In this document: positions 9,542-18,058 of the stretch, one piece after another
Numbering within the stretch: the first letter of the stretch is position 1
Layout of the letters: every line of letters starts with the position of its first letter
DNA from: Verrucomicrobiia bacterium
GTDB lineage: Bacteria; Verrucomicrobiota; Verrucomicrobiia; Opitutales; Cerasicoccaceae
Length of the DNA: 64,000 nucleotides
Assembly (NCBI GenBank): GCA_030432235.1
Contig: JAUIHT010000012.1
Span: 34,496-98,495, forward strand
Direction of reading: 5' to 3'
The notes under the pieces: model-generated
What the model was told of the DNA's origin: nothing
Databases searched by the model: none
What the model saw: only the letters and a program-made list of their open reading frames with translations
Position numbers and translations under genes: made by a program

Positions 9542-9784
9542 TTAGATATGCCTACTTGATACAACAATCTTTCGAGACGCCCCTTCCAAGGTGGCCTTGA
9601 GCACGCGGGCCACGAATTTCTCGTTCACGATTCGTTGCACGGCCTTTTCCTCAGCTTTGGCGACCTCAGCCTCAATCAACGGTTGGGCCGTCTCGACAAT
9701 CGCCTTGAGCAGCATCGGTGGCAGTTTGTCCAAGTCATATCCTTTACCGATAGTTTTCAAGCGTTCCGTAATTCTTGTTTTCAT
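9542..9784 (-). CDS. Small conserved-looking hypothetical protein
   Basis: An 80-residue basic/acidic helical protein (KTRITERLKTIGKG at the start; an Ala/Glu-rich central helix). The frame extends upstream to an ATG at 9859 (105 residues), but the extra 25 residues look unlike the rest, so I prefer the internal ATG at 9784. Neither start has a clear ribosome-binding site. It sits alone, convergent to the NTPase operon and divergent from the coiA-like gene. No function is apparent. Confidence 0.4.
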   Translation of the reverse strand: MKTRITERLKTIGKGYDLDKLPPMLLKAIVETAQPLIEAEVAKAEEKAVQRIVNEKFVARVLKATLEGASRKIVVSSRHI

Positions 9785-10021
9785 GGCATCAAGGATACCG
9801 CACTGATGCCGTAAAAATAGGGAAAATGCCAGAAGACGCAGTTCCTGATTATCTGGCATACTACGTCAACGGGTTTGTGGGCAAATTCTAGATGAATGTG
9901 TATCCACTTGGCTTTGTCAGAATATATATTGCGACTGCGCAAAGTAGATGGCAAAAGATGCATACCGTTCACTGCGACAATTGAACGGTCAGTCACACAC
10001 AATATTCTAGGATGAACTTGA

Positions 10022-10795
10022 ATGCTAACCGCACTGAGCAGAAACCCGGAAAGAAAAGTCATCGCCCACTGTACGGAAAAGAGCGAGGGACCGTTTTTCT
10101 GTCCTGAATGCGGAGACGAGCTTCTGATCCGCAAGGGTAAGATTCGGGTACACCATTTTGCCCATATCCCACCGACAAATTGCATCTATGGGAGCGGAGA
10201 GAGTCAGGCACATTTAAAATGCAAGGTAGAGATATTCGACGCCTTAAAGAACGATTCCAGAATCGATAAACTAGAACTGGAGCGTCGTCTCGACGGCGTT
10301 CGTCCCGATATCAGCTTTCGGGTTGACGGGTGCCACTATGTAGCGATTGAAGTTCAAATTTCAGATCTGTCACTCGACGATATTGAAAGAAGAACTAAAA
10401 GATACAAGGAACTGAAGGTGAACGTGTGTTGGATTCTTCAGATGAATGATGAAATCTGGGGAGAGCGGTTTGCCCCAAGAGTATGGGAGAAATGGGCTCA
10501 CCTACTCTATTTTGGGCGAGTCTACTATTGGACCGGTGGCACAAAGGTGATTCCAGCGCATTTTGATGAGCATATGCTCGAAGTGCCTCATACGAGTTGG
10601 CACGTCGAAGGTGGAGAAGAAAGAACCGCCGGTGGGTATTACCGGGTATCCAAGAAATACAAAGAGGCAAGAATCCACGACCCGATAGACTTAATCCAAG
10701 ACTTCGACGCGGTACAACGGGATCGTTTTTCAACGTCCAAGTTGGATGTTCCAGCGGCTTGGGTATGGGCAGACCAACTTGAAAAATGGTGGTAG
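10022..10795 (+). CDS. CoiA-like nuclease family protein
   Basis: A 257-residue member of the competence CoiA-like family. It has a zinc-knuckle CPEC (27-30), then the typical HHFAH (44-48), then a nuclease core with RPDI and a following strand IEVQIS, as in restriction-endonuclease-like folds. CoiA was named for a role in natural transformation, but relatives are common on mobile elements and in defence islands. Here it stands alone among ICE accessory genes, facing the ribbon-helix-helix gene. There are no other competence genes nearby, so a role in DNA processing or defence of the element is more likely than competence. Confidence 0.75.
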   Translation: MLTALSRNPERKVIAHCTEKSEGPFFCPECGDELLIRKGKIRVHHFAHIPPTNCIYGSGESQAHLKCKVEIFDALKNDSRIDKLELERRLDGVRPDISFRVDGCHYVAIEVQISDLSLDDIERRTKRYKELKVNVCWILQMNDEIWGERFAPRVWEKWAHLLYFGRVYYWTGGTKVIPAHFDEHMLEVPHTSWHVEGGEERTAGGYYRVSKKYKEARIHDPIDLIQDFDAVQRDRFSTSKLDVPAAWVWADQLEKWW

Positions 10796-10831
10796 TCATG
10801 CCTGGTGGCGATACCAGAGCCCACCGTATGC

Positions 10832-11044
10832 TTATTTCTTACCCCGCTTCTTCGCCTTGAACTGAACTGCCGGTCCGGCAGCCTCATATTCATCCGCAAG
10901 ACGCTCCAGATGCGTGGCGATGAAGTTCGAGCGATTGCGATTTTCTACATCCGCCAGTTTATCAATTTTGCTCACCAGGTCCGCATCCAGACTGATGGAT
11001 ATCTGCGTTTTCCCTGCTACGCGTTGGGTCGATTTTTTAGCCAT
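10832..11044 (-). CDS. Ribbon-helix-helix DNA-binding protein
   Basis: A 70-residue protein with the CopG/MetJ ribbon-helix-helix pattern: a basic N-terminus, the strand TQISISLDADLV, helix A, then RNRSNFIATHLERLADEY. The lysine-rich C-terminus (KAKKRGKK) may add nonspecific DNA binding. It lies downstream of the trb operon in the same direction, 91 bases past the previous stop, with its own AT-rich upstream stretch. Such proteins on conjugative elements act as relaxosome accessory factors or as repressors of transfer genes; which applies here cannot be told from sequence. Confidence 0.75.
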   Translation of the reverse strand: MAKKSTQRVAGKTQISISLDADLVSKIDKLADVENRNRSNFIATHLERLADEYEAAGPAVQFKAKKRGKK

Positions 11045-11115
11045 AGTTGAATTTATTGATAACTCTTTATTACTTAGTGCGTATCGTCGTCATTGTCACG
11101 AACGAACAACCCCCC

Positions 11116-11140
11116 CTAAGGGGGCAATATGCCCCTTAAG
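11116..11140 (-). terminator. Stem-loop at the end of the trb operon
   Basis: An inverted repeat (CTAAGGGGGCA / TGCCCCTTAG, one bulged G, three-base loop) overlaps the stop codon of the 95-residue gene at 11136. No T-run follows on the minus strand, so it may attenuate or protect the mRNA 3' end rather than act as a classical terminator. Confidence 0.35.
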
Positions 11141-11423
11141 TTACCTCACTGGATTCCATGTCGAGGTAGGTCTGGACGAGGTGCTCGTCCTGCTCGGGTG
11201 GTTGTTTGCCGGAGAGCAGGAGCACCTGGCGCTCCAGGCCCGCAACGACCTCATGGGCTTCGATACCGGAGAGGAAGAAAACGATCAGGTCCTCTGGGCT
11301 GGGGGCGGCGTTGTCATAGCGGCGCGTCAGGAATTCATTGGCGCGCCGGAAGGTGCCCATGATATCGGGCGGAATTCTGACGGATTGCGAATTGTCGGCT
11401 GAAACTTCGGATGTGGTTTCCAT
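11136..11423 (-). CDS. Hypothetical small protein of the conjugation operon
   Basis: A 95-residue acidic protein (residues such as SVRIPPDIMGTFRRANEFL and FFLSGIEAHEVV). The frame runs further upstream to 11573, but that part is Ser/Pro/Arg-rich and overlaps the preceding gene, so the ATG at 11423 is the credible start. It follows the 123-residue gene by 49 bases on the same strand. No family recognised; position suggests an accessory conjugation or regulatory role. Confidence 0.5.
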   Translation of the reverse strand: METTSEVSADNSQSVRIPPDIMGTFRRANEFLTRRYDNAAPSPEDLIVFFLSGIEAHEVVAGLERQVLLLSGKQPPEQDEHLVQTYLDMESSEVT

Positions 11424-11472
11424 ACTTTTTAAAATGGTTTGAGTTAATGTGCTGATAAACAGACTGGGTGCG

Positions 11473-11844
11473 TCAGTTGATCTTGAGGGCGGACTTGGTG
11501 GCTTCCTTGCGTCCGAGACGAATTCGGGCCTGCTCCTTCTGCTCATCGGGGACGCGGGATATGCGCTTTTCAATGTCCTCGGCGATGCCGGGATTTTCCT
11601 TGAGGAATTTGCCCACCGCTTCGTTTTCCTGAAGCCGCTGCTTCTGGCTGGAGTCGTATTTGAGGGCGTCCCGCAGGACGGCGCGGCGAATCAACTGGTC
11701 CTTGGATTCAGTCTTCAGGTAGGCCACCCGGTCGGGATGCTCTTTGAGGTAGCGATCTATCATCGCATCGATTTCGGGGTTACGCTTGGGTCCCGGCGAC
11801 TTCTTGGCCGCGAGCTTCTTTTCGACGTTTTCTTTTAATGACAT
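11473..11844 (-). CDS. Hypothetical charged helical protein of the conjugation operon
   Basis: A 123-residue, highly charged, mostly helical protein (MSLKENVEKKLAAKK at the start, KEQARIRLGRKEA near the end). A GPKRNPEIDAMIDRYL segment could be a short helix-turn-helix-like or ribosome/DNA-associated stretch, but no fold can be named. It lies 120 bases downstream of the lipoprotein gene, the longest gap within the operon, so it may have its own promoter. Confidence 0.5.
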   Translation of the reverse strand: MSLKENVEKKLAAKKSPGPKRNPEIDAMIDRYLKEHPDRVAYLKTESKDQLIRRAVLRDALKYDSSQKQRLQENEAVGKFLKENPGIAEDIEKRISRVPDEQKEQARIRLGRKEATKSALKIN

Positions 11845-11964
11845 AGGATTGTTCCTGGATAAACCCCGCGCGTTCTTTTCCTGCCCGCGAGGCCGCTACT
11901 GACTCAGCTGATGACAGGTCTGGCCGGATGCCAAAAGGGTTGGATATGCGTGTGCATGAAAAAA

Positions 11965-12504
11965 TTAGTCCTGTTCGAGTTCGGAAAGGCGACGCGAGAG
12001 ATCGGCAATGGCCTGGTCACGTTTTTCAAGCTGGGCCTGCAAGACATCGTTCTGCTCGATCAGGGCGGCAATGAGAGTGTTGGCCTGGGCAATCTTGCTT
12101 TCCAATTCACCGGAGAGCTGTCCGACCTGCTTGGCCGGATCGGCCACGGCCACAACCGGCCCCAAGGGCACCGCCGTGGGCGCGCTGGGAGTCAGGTTCC
12201 AGCGGGCGGGCTGTTCGATGCGCGCGATGCGGTGGGCGTCGTGACGCACGCCGGAGTCCTGTGGGTCCACATAAGGCCCCAGATAGTAGGCGTGAATCGA
12301 CTCTGCGGTACGCACCTTGGCCATGTTGTTGGGATCGAGTTCGGTGCCGGATACCTGCACCGGCATGGATGGCGGTGGCGGCTCTTCCATGGACTGGGTG
12401 CTTTCGCAACCAGTCATCCATAACAGGACGACTACCGCTCCAGCCCAGCGAATGAGCCATGGATAAAGTTGTCTATTGGTTGAGGGTTTGATTCCAGATG
12501 TCAT
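11965..12504 (-). CDS. Coiled-coil lipoprotein, TrbH-position
   Basis: A 179-residue secreted lipoprotein. It has a signal peptide with one hydrophobic stretch (WAGAVVVLLWMTGC) and the lipobox cysteine, then a Pro-rich linker, and a C-terminal heptad-patterned coiled coil of about 55 residues (EQNDVLQAQLEKRDQAIADL). The longer frame upstream to 12780 is out-of-character Ser/Pro/Arg sequence inside trbI, so I start at the ATG at 12504, which overlaps the 3' end of trbI by 32 bases. Its place next to trbI fits a VirB7/TrbH-like outer-membrane component of the secretion channel; no clear homology is visible. Confidence 0.65.
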   Translation of the reverse strand: MTSGIKPSTNRQLYPWLIRWAGAVVVLLWMTGCESTQSMEEPPPPSMPVQVSGTELDPNNMAKVRTAESIHAYYLGPYVDPQDSGVRHDAHRIARIEQPARWNLTPSAPTAVPLGPVVAVADPAKQVGQLSGELESKIAQANTLIAALIEQNDVLQAQLEKRDQAIADLSRRLSELEQD

Positions 12505-13534
12505 GATTGCTGATGTTTCCGCGTGAACCTTCCGCCGCGTCGATGGTTTGGGTGACGTAGACGTAGAATTGCTTGCCCGCCGGGACCCGGATGTAAAAGC
12601 CGTCGCGTTCAATGGCGGCCTGAATCTGTTCGGCGTATTTTTCCAGCACCGCCGTGGTCCCGTCCAAGGCGGCGTTGCCCGCCGTCGCCTCGGCGATCTG
12701 GACGGTGGATCCGGTGTCGGTGACAAAGTTATCGTACTGCTTGAAGCCCTGCGTGGCGGCAGCCAGGAAAGTAGCGGCAAAGAGTTTTATCTCGTTCCAG
12801 TCGTCGGTCTTGATGAGGTAGCCCTTGAGACCCGCCGAGCCGTCCCGCAGGCCCCACTGGCCCGTGTTAAAGTCGTATTCGCGATCCAGCGCGATGCCCT
12901 GAAGAGTCAGTTCGGTTCCATTCAGTTCGCCCTTGGTGCGCCAAACGAAATTCCAGGTTCCGGTGGCCGCGATACGGTCTCGGGCGTGTCCTTCGCTGGC
13001 GCGGCCATGGACTTCGGCTCCGGCGGGAATGATGACTTTTCCGGCATGGTCCACGTCGTCGGTCACAAGCCCAATGACCGGCGTGTCGATGGAACTGCTT
13101 TCCAGAGTGATAATAAGCTCGCAGGGAATCAGCCTTCCATACGGCGCGTACTGCGCTGATAGTTCGGTCTGCTGCGGCGTGGTTCCCGTGAACAGATTGA
13201 GGGGAAGCTCGGGCGCGGCCTTCACATGTTCTTCTTTCTGCCGGGCCTGAATGGGGCGTGAAAATGGCGGCTCCTGCACCGACTGCGCTGGCGCTTCGGC
13301 CTGCTCGGGTGTTTCCACGGCGACAATGGCCGATGGCATTTTGAAGCGTGGGATGTCGCGCTTGTACACGTCCGGCTTGTAATCGTAGGCCTCGCCCGGT
13401 TCGGTAAAATCATCCGGCCCTTCATCCAAGGCGTTGAGGACGACGACCACCCCAATGAAGAGAATCATCATCAGGATGACGGCGGCGTTACCCAGAGGCG
13501 ATTTGAGAAAGTTCAGCATGGGATTAGCGGTCAA
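12473..13534 (-). CDS. trbI: Conjugal transfer protein TrbI (VirB10 family)
   Basis: VirB10-type scaffold protein that spans both membranes and links the inner-membrane ATPases to the outer-membrane ring of the type IV secretion channel. There is one N-terminal transmembrane helix (residues 16-34, AAVILMMILFIGVVVVLNA), a Pro-rich periplasmic linker, then the C-terminal beta-barrel domain from about 115 (LIPCELIITLESS, PVIGLVTDDV, IIPAGAEVHG). The length of 353 is normal. The start is a TTG at 13534 that overlaps the trbG stop (TTGA); an ATG at 13519 is an alternative five codons in. Confidence 0.9.
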   Translation of the reverse strand: MTANPMLNFLKSPLGNAAVILMMILFIGVVVVLNALDEGPDDFTEPGEAYDYKPDVYKRDIPRFKMPSAIVAVETPEQAEAPAQSVQEPPFSRPIQARQKEEHVKAAPELPLNLFTGTTPQQTELSAQYAPYGRLIPCELIITLESSSIDTPVIGLVTDDVDHAGKVIIPAGAEVHGRASEGHARDRIAATGTWNFVWRTKGELNGTELTLQGIALDREYDFNTGQWGLRDGSAGLKGYLIKTDDWNEIKLFAATFLAAATQGFKQYDNFVTDTGSTVQIAEATAGNAALDGTTAVLEKYAEQIQAAIERDGFYIRVPAGKQFYVYVTQTIDAAEGSRGNISNHDIWNQTLNQ

Positions 13535-14421
13535 GGAATGAGCAACCGGGCCGGGTCCTCGACCCGGGAGACAACGATTTGAAAGGCGTTGTGAACGCTG
13601 AGGTAAGCAGGCTCGCCGTTGGGCTGGCCGGTAATGGCGATATAGGCCACGCTGTCGGCCTGCGCCGGAATGATGCCGGAAGCGTCCGCGATGGACGGGT
13701 AATACAGGTTCTGGCCCACGCGCACGGCCAGCATCTGCGGCTGATAGAAGATGTCCTCCTCGGAGTCGTTCTGGAAGGACACGCGGAAGACCAATGTGTC
13801 GTAATGCGCGAAGCGAAAAACTTCGTCGATGGTCGCGCTGAAGTCTCTGTACTCGGTGGTCAGCCCTTCGGGCGCGAAGAATTCGACTTCCTCTTCCAGC
13901 ATGCCGGGATAAGCCCGTTGAATCAGCGGGTAACTCTTGGCCCGGTCCAGCAAATCGACCAATACGGTGGGCGATGTTCGCCTTGGCGCTTCGCCGTTTA
14001 CACCAAGCCCTGAGGCTGCCATGGGATCATCGCTCTGCACCAACCTCACGGTGCGGTAAGGAATTGAATCCTCATGGTTATAAAAATTGAAAGCGTAAGT
14101 CTGGTCCTGATAAACCACATTGAGCGCTCCACGTGCCTCAGGCTGCATGGCGCGCACGGAAAAGAAATACCTTCCCGCCACATAGCTTAAAAGCACGGGC
14201 GGTTTGTCTTTGGCGTTGGCGCCGATATTCGCCCCGTCGATGGAAGTCAGCGCCCCCGGAAAGGTGATGGTGGTCGGCGTGTTGCCAATGGGGATGTTGT
14301 AGACCGTCCGAGGGTTCAAGGCGTACTGCTTAATGACCTCGCGGTTGTTGCGATCCACCTCGGCCTGCATCAGCAGGGGCAGACACAGTCCGATGACGAT
14401 AAAAATGCGATTCGCGTTCAT
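13531..14421 (-). CDS. trbG: Conjugal transfer protein TrbG (VirB9 family)
   Basis: Outer-membrane-ring component of the secretion channel. It has a cleavable signal peptide (residues 1-20), then the VirB9/CagX N-terminal domain, including the typical YAFNFYNH near residue 120, and a C-terminal domain from about 190 with beta strands (FRVSFQNDSEEDIFYQPQ) that would bind the TrbI barrel. It is 296 residues long. It starts five bases after the trbF stop and overlaps trbI at its end, so these genes are translationally linked. Confidence 0.9.
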   Translation of the reverse strand: MNANRIFIVIGLCLPLLMQAEVDRNNREVIKQYALNPRTVYNIPIGNTPTTITFPGALTSIDGANIGANAKDKPPVLLSYVAGRYFFSVRAMQPEARGALNVVYQDQTYAFNFYNHEDSIPYRTVRLVQSDDPMAASGLGVNGEAPRRTSPTVLVDLLDRAKSYPLIQRAYPGMLEEEVEFFAPEGLTTEYRDFSATIDEVFRFAHYDTLVFRVSFQNDSEEDIFYQPQMLAVRVGQNLYYPSIADASGIIPAQADSVAYIAITGQPNGEPAYLSVHNAFQIVVSRVEDPARLLIP

Positions 14422-14426
14422 GGGAA

Positions 14427-15113
14427 TTACAGAAGGATTTTTTCTTCGAAGGAGCCCACCGCCAGGGGGAAGCGTTTGTTCTCCAGCATATTGGGATTAC
14501 GGTACATCACTAGGGTCAGGGTGAACTGCGGGTCTTCGACAAAGGTCTTCCCCTCGAAGCTGCCAGTGCGAATGAGCTGCCCCTTGACCTGGGCGAAAAC
14601 CTGTTCGCCGCGCGTTTGCAGGATTTTGATTTCAAAGACCTCCACTTTCTGGTGGATGGACTTCTCCCGCATCTCCTTTTCGGCCTCGGCGTGTAGATGA
14701 CGGGCCTCCTTCAGGGCATCACCAAGAAACAGCTTATCGAGGAGTTCCGGCATATCGAAGCCGTTCGGATTCTGGGAAAAGAGCGCGTAGGTCGCCCAGA
14801 GCGCGAGTTCCTCGTGCAAATGCGTCGCCTCCGTGAAATCGAGCGTGGGTGCGATGGAATACGTCCCTGCCCCATCCATGATGACGACGCGCTCCTTGGT
14901 GCGGTAGGCATTGATGATGAAGAAGGGCTGAATTACCACCCACCCCAATAGAGTGAGCGCAACGAGGAACCACAGCCGCGCCGCCCAGGCATTGTCCGTG
15001 AACAGTTTTAACGGATGGAAAGCGTTGCGGGCCGCGCGCGTCTTGCCGTGCTCCCGTGCTTTGACAGGATCGGGCCTCGACGTGTCCAAAGTCTCGGTTT
15101 CGGATGCGTTCAT
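14427..15113 (-). CDS. trbF: Conjugal transfer protein TrbF (VirB8 family)
   Basis: Inner-membrane assembly factor of the type IV secretion system. A cytoplasmic N-terminus of about 40 residues is followed by one transmembrane helix (about 43-62, LWFLVALTLLGWVVIQPFF) and a periplasmic NTF2-like domain ending at 228. Its start overlaps the trbL stop (ATGA at 15110-15113). The order trbL-trbF-trbG-trbI matches IncP-type and Ti-type trb operons. Confidence 0.85.
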   Translation of the reverse strand: MNASETETLDTSRPDPVKAREHGKTRAARNAFHPLKLFTDNAWAARLWFLVALTLLGWVVIQPFFIINAYRTKERVVIMDGAGTYSIAPTLDFTEATHLHEELALWATYALFSQNPNGFDMPELLDKLFLGDALKEARHLHAEAEKEMREKSIHQKVEVFEIKILQTRGEQVFAQVKGQLIRTGSFEGKTFVEDPQFTLTLVMYRNPNMLENKRFPLAVGSFEEKILL

Positions 15114-16318
15114 ATCGTGATAATGGGCTTAGGGGTGGTCGCGAGCGCGAGCAGCGTAGCCGCGCGTTGACTGCCGAAAGGATCGTGAGGCGAAACGGGC
15201 AGGAGCGGACTCGTCGGCTCCGGCGGCGCGGGCAAGGCGGCAGGCTCGTCGCTGGTCAGCATCAATGGCGCACTTTTACTCGTAGGCGCTCCTCTGCTTG
15301 CGACCACTGGCGTGAGGGACGCGCTGGCGCTGCCATAAGTCGCGGCGGGTTCCTGCATCTGGTAACCGCCTCCACCCGAGGGTTCAGGCCCCGGTGGCGG
15401 CGTAGGCGTAGGCGGTGTGCTCGGTGGCGATGGAGGCGGTTTCGAACCGCCCCGCATGCCGCCGCCCAAATGGGTCGCCATGTGCGCGGTGAAGGCGACC
15501 GCCCCGGTAACCGCGCCCGTCAGGCCCTGGAGGGCCGCGCCGCTGGTGAAAAGGATGAACATGATGGTGGGCGTCGCCAGTGTACCCACAACCAGAATCA
15601 GCGAGGCCATCAGCCCCATGATGAGCGAACCAAAGCTCATCATGTAGAGGGTCGAGCCGGTATCGTTGCCGGTGAAGGTCGATGCTGTGGCGAAGTCGTT
15701 AATAAAGCCCATCGCGGCTAAGTTCGTAATGGAGAATCCAATGGGCCAGGCCATGACCGCCATCAGGTTAGCAATCAACTTCACGCCGATGTTAGCCAGA
15801 GAAGGAAAGATGAACAGCGAGAGTCCGATGGGCAGGAAAAGGAAGCCCAGCCATTTGAGGACGTACTGGAGGATGTAGAACGGCACCTGAAAAAGCGCGG
15901 CTAGCGTGATGCCGATTTTGGAAATCCCATAGACGACGCTCAGGTAAACCGAGTTGACGATCCGTTCGACGCCCCAGCCTTCGGCCTCCGGGTCTTCATC
16001 GATGGTGGCGATCAAGGCCTCGGTGACGGCGAAAGGTTCGCTGCCAAAGTCCGCGTTGATGACTTCGGCGGCTTCGTTGAATCCGGCGTCGATGCCATCG
16101 AACCAGAAACGGTCGGTCGCGATGAGTGAGACCAGAAAGAAGCCAATAAAGACCGCCTTCATCATGGCGATCATGTCGCCTCCGGTATCGGAGACACGCA
16201 TGATGCGCAGAATCAATCCACTCACCAAAATGAAGTAAGCGACAAACATGAGCGCACTTTGAAGTTCGAGAATCGAGTTCTCCAAACCTCGGAGTGAAAT
16301 AGGACCGATCAGATTCAT
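15110..16318 (-). CDS. trbL: Conjugal transfer protein TrbL (VirB6 family)
   Basis: Polytopic inner-membrane channel component, 402 residues. At least six hydrophobic helices lie between residues 20 and 280 (for example LMFVAYFILVSGLIL and FLFLPIGLSLFIFPSL). The C-terminal 110 residues are a Pro/Ser/Gly-rich cytoplasmic or disordered tail, as in other TrbL proteins. It sits between the small lipoprotein gene and trbF in standard trb order. Confidence 0.85.
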   Translation of the reverse strand: MNLIGPISLRGLENSILELQSALMFVAYFILVSGLILRIMRVSDTGGDMIAMMKAVFIGFFLVSLIATDRFWFDGIDAGFNEAAEVINADFGSEPFAVTEALIATIDEDPEAEGWGVERIVNSVYLSVVYGISKIGITLAALFQVPFYILQYVLKWLGFLFLPIGLSLFIFPSLANIGVKLIANLMAVMAWPIGFSITNLAAMGFINDFATASTFTGNDTGSTLYMMSFGSLIMGLMASLILVVGTLATPTIMFILFTSGAALQGLTGAVTGAVAFTAHMATHLGGGMRGGSKPPPSPPSTPPTPTPPPGPEPSGGGGYQMQEPAATYGSASASLTPVVASRGAPTSKSAPLMLTSDEPAALPAPPEPTSPLLPVSPHDPFGSQRAATLLALATTPKPIITI

Positions 16319-16338
16319 GAATATGCTTCTCCCTTTAG

Positions 16339-16794
16339 CTATTGCTCGGATGACTGGGACTCTCGTAGTCCCTTGAGGTAATCGCTGGTCGCTTGACCGG
16401 CTTTGACCTCCTCATCGGACTCCACGACAAAGCGTACCCCATGGTGCTGCTTCATTTGCGTGATGATGTACTGCTTGCGCTGCGCTTGCAGGGCGCGGAT
16501 GCGTTCGCCGCTGGTGCTTTGCAATTCGCCGAAGGCCTCAAGCTCTTCAGGCGTCATGCTCTCACGCCCATTGAGGTAACGGGCTCGCTCCTGCATGTAG
16601 GCGGCGGAGATAGCTTCGATTTCCTCAATGTAGGGGTCTTCGATGACCACGTCATCTCCGTCCTCGACCACGATGCGGATGGCGTGAGTTGGTTGATCAT
16701 CTGCCTCAACGATAACGGTGGCCTCCTCGGTGTGGTCTGAACAGCCGCAAAGGGCCAGTCCAGTTAGGAGCAAAATTAATTCAATACGTTTCAT
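16339..16794 (-). CDS. TrbK-position lipoprotein
   Basis: A 151-residue lipoprotein: MKRIELILLLTGLALCGC is a short signal peptide with lipobox cysteine at 18. The mature part is acidic and helical (two predicted coiled helices around 60-110). In IncP operons the gene between trbJ and trbL is trbK, an entry-exclusion lipoprotein that blocks redundant transfer. Position and lipoprotein character match, but sequence identity to TrbK is not evident and this protein is longer than typical TrbK. Confidence 0.6.
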   Translation of the reverse strand: MKRIELILLLTGLALCGCSDHTEEATVIVEADDQPTHAIRIVVEDGDDVVIEDPYIEEIEAISAAYMQERARYLNGRESMTPEELEAFGELQSTSGERIRALQAQRKQYIITQMKQHHGVRFVVESDEEVKAGQATSDYLKGLRESQSSEQ

Positions 16795-16806
16795 GGCGAT
16801 CTGCTT

Positions 16807-17610
16807 TTAAGGGTTAGGGCTACTGAGGGAGTTCAGGTAATCGGTCAGCGAGCGGTAGGCCTCATGCTGATCCTGGAACTGTGCCTGCACGGAGACGGAC
16901 TTTTCTTTGTCTTCCTGATTCTCGTTCAAACTTTTCAACGCAGAGTATTGCTGGTACTGCTTTTCCCTTTCGGAAATCAGCAGCGCGATCTGCCCGTTCT
17001 GGGCATTAACGATGGCAGAAAGTTTCTGCACCTCCGCGTCGGTCACGGCGTTTTTGAGTTCCACCAGAGTCAGCGCCTGATTTTCCTGAAGCTCGCGCAA
17101 GCGCTCGTCTATCTGATTGGAGGCATCGACGTAGTTGGTGTATTGCTCGTCCACCACGGCGTATTTTTTCAGCGCCGGATCGTCCACCGCGACCGGTTGA
17201 CCGGTGACGGTCTCGGCCTTCACTTCCACATACAAGCCATCATGGGTCTGCGTGAGGCTGTCCGTACCGTCGGCGTTGGTGATGACCGTCTCCCACGGAA
17301 CGCCGTAGCTGAGGTCCTCAATGAAATCCTCCATGGTCAGCACCTCCAGCGAAGGCAAAGGCACGGTTCCGGGGTACCCCATCCAATCCCGGATGTAGGT
17401 TTGCACGTTGAGTTGCTCCGCCATGGTCTCAATCTGCTCGTTGAGCTGCTCATACTGCTGCTGCCACTCCTGCAAAACCTCGGCGTGATTGGCCGCGTCC
17501 TGTAACTTGGCCGCTATCGTCTGGGCGGTGTGACCGGGATCGGAGACGATCCACTGGGCCTGCGCGAACGGACCGAGGGCCATGATGATGAAGAGAAAAA
17601 TGTGCTTCAT
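16807..17610 (-). CDS. trbJ: Conjugal transfer protein TrbJ (VirB5 family)
   Basis: A 267-residue periplasmic, largely helical protein with a signal peptide (cleavage after AQA at 16-18). The first mature segment, IVSDPGHTAQTIAAKLQDAANH, followed by long helices (WQQQYEQLNEQIETMAEQL) and YIRDWMGYPG, is characteristic of TrbJ/VirB5 minor pilus proteins. It starts four bases after the glycine-zipper lipoprotein gene. Confidence 0.85.
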   Translation of the reverse strand: MKHIFLFIIMALGPFAQAQWIVSDPGHTAQTIAAKLQDAANHAEVLQEWQQQYEQLNEQIETMAEQLNVQTYIRDWMGYPGTVPLPSLEVLTMEDFIEDLSYGVPWETVITNADGTDSLTQTHDGLYVEVKAETVTGQPVAVDDPALKKYAVVDEQYTNYVDASNQIDERLRELQENQALTLVELKNAVTDAEVQKLSAIVNAQNGQIALLISEREKQYQQYSALKSLNENQEDKEKSVSVQAQFQDQHEAYRSLTDYLNSLSSPNP

Positions 17611-17614
17611 GACC

Positions 17615-18058
17615 TTACCTCGCTTTCACGTAAATGACGCGCTCCTCCTGGATGACGCCGTTGATTTCCTGCGGCGGCAGCACCACGGGCACAAAGGCGC
17701 CCGGTTCTTCGGGCTCGGTATATTCGTCCTCCTTCTGCCGGTTCTGCGTAATCCAGTACTGCTGCTTCACACTCTGGTTGAGAGCTGCCTCGTAGCCGTT
17801 GCGGTAAGCGATACGCTCGTTTTCCTCGACCAAGGCGTTGGCCCCGAGCCCGGCGGCGGCCCCGATGACGGCTCCGCCCGTTGTCCAGGCCGCATCGCCG
17901 TCCGAGGCCTCATAGGCAGTGTACGCGCCCAAGGCACTGCCGCCCAATACCGTGGCGCTCTTACCCACGTCGCTGTTGGCGCAGCCACTGAGTAGGCCCG
18001 AGATCAGGATTAACAACAGGGCGATGCTCCGGTGTGATTTTGATGATATCCATTTCAT
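17615..18058 (-). CDS. Glycine-zipper lipoprotein of the T4SS operon
   Basis: A 147-residue lipoprotein starting at the ATG at 18058, which overlaps the trbE stop (ATGA). An upstream extension to 18142 lies wholly inside trbE and is unlikely. It has a signal peptide with lipobox LLSGC, then a glycine-zipper hairpin (ATVLGGSALGAYTAYEA and AVIGAAAGLGANALVE), a fold that inserts in or spans membranes as in OmpA-associated and VirB7-like lipoproteins, then a soluble C-terminus with Pro-rich strands. Standard trb operons have no gene here between trbE and trbJ; it may be a lineage-specific outer-membrane anchor. Confidence 0.65.
   Translation of the reverse strand: MKWISSKSHRSIALLLILISGLLSGCANSDVGKSATVLGGSALGAYTAYEASDGDAAWTTGGAVIGAAAGLGANALVEENERIAYRNGYEAALNQSVKQQYWITQNRQKEDEYTEPEEPGAFVPVVLPPQEINGVIQEERVIYVKAR

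Noticed and set aside
12548..13159. Plus-strand frame of 203 codons within trbI
   Set aside because: Antisense to the VirB10-type gene; long open antisense frames are common in this GC-rich operon.
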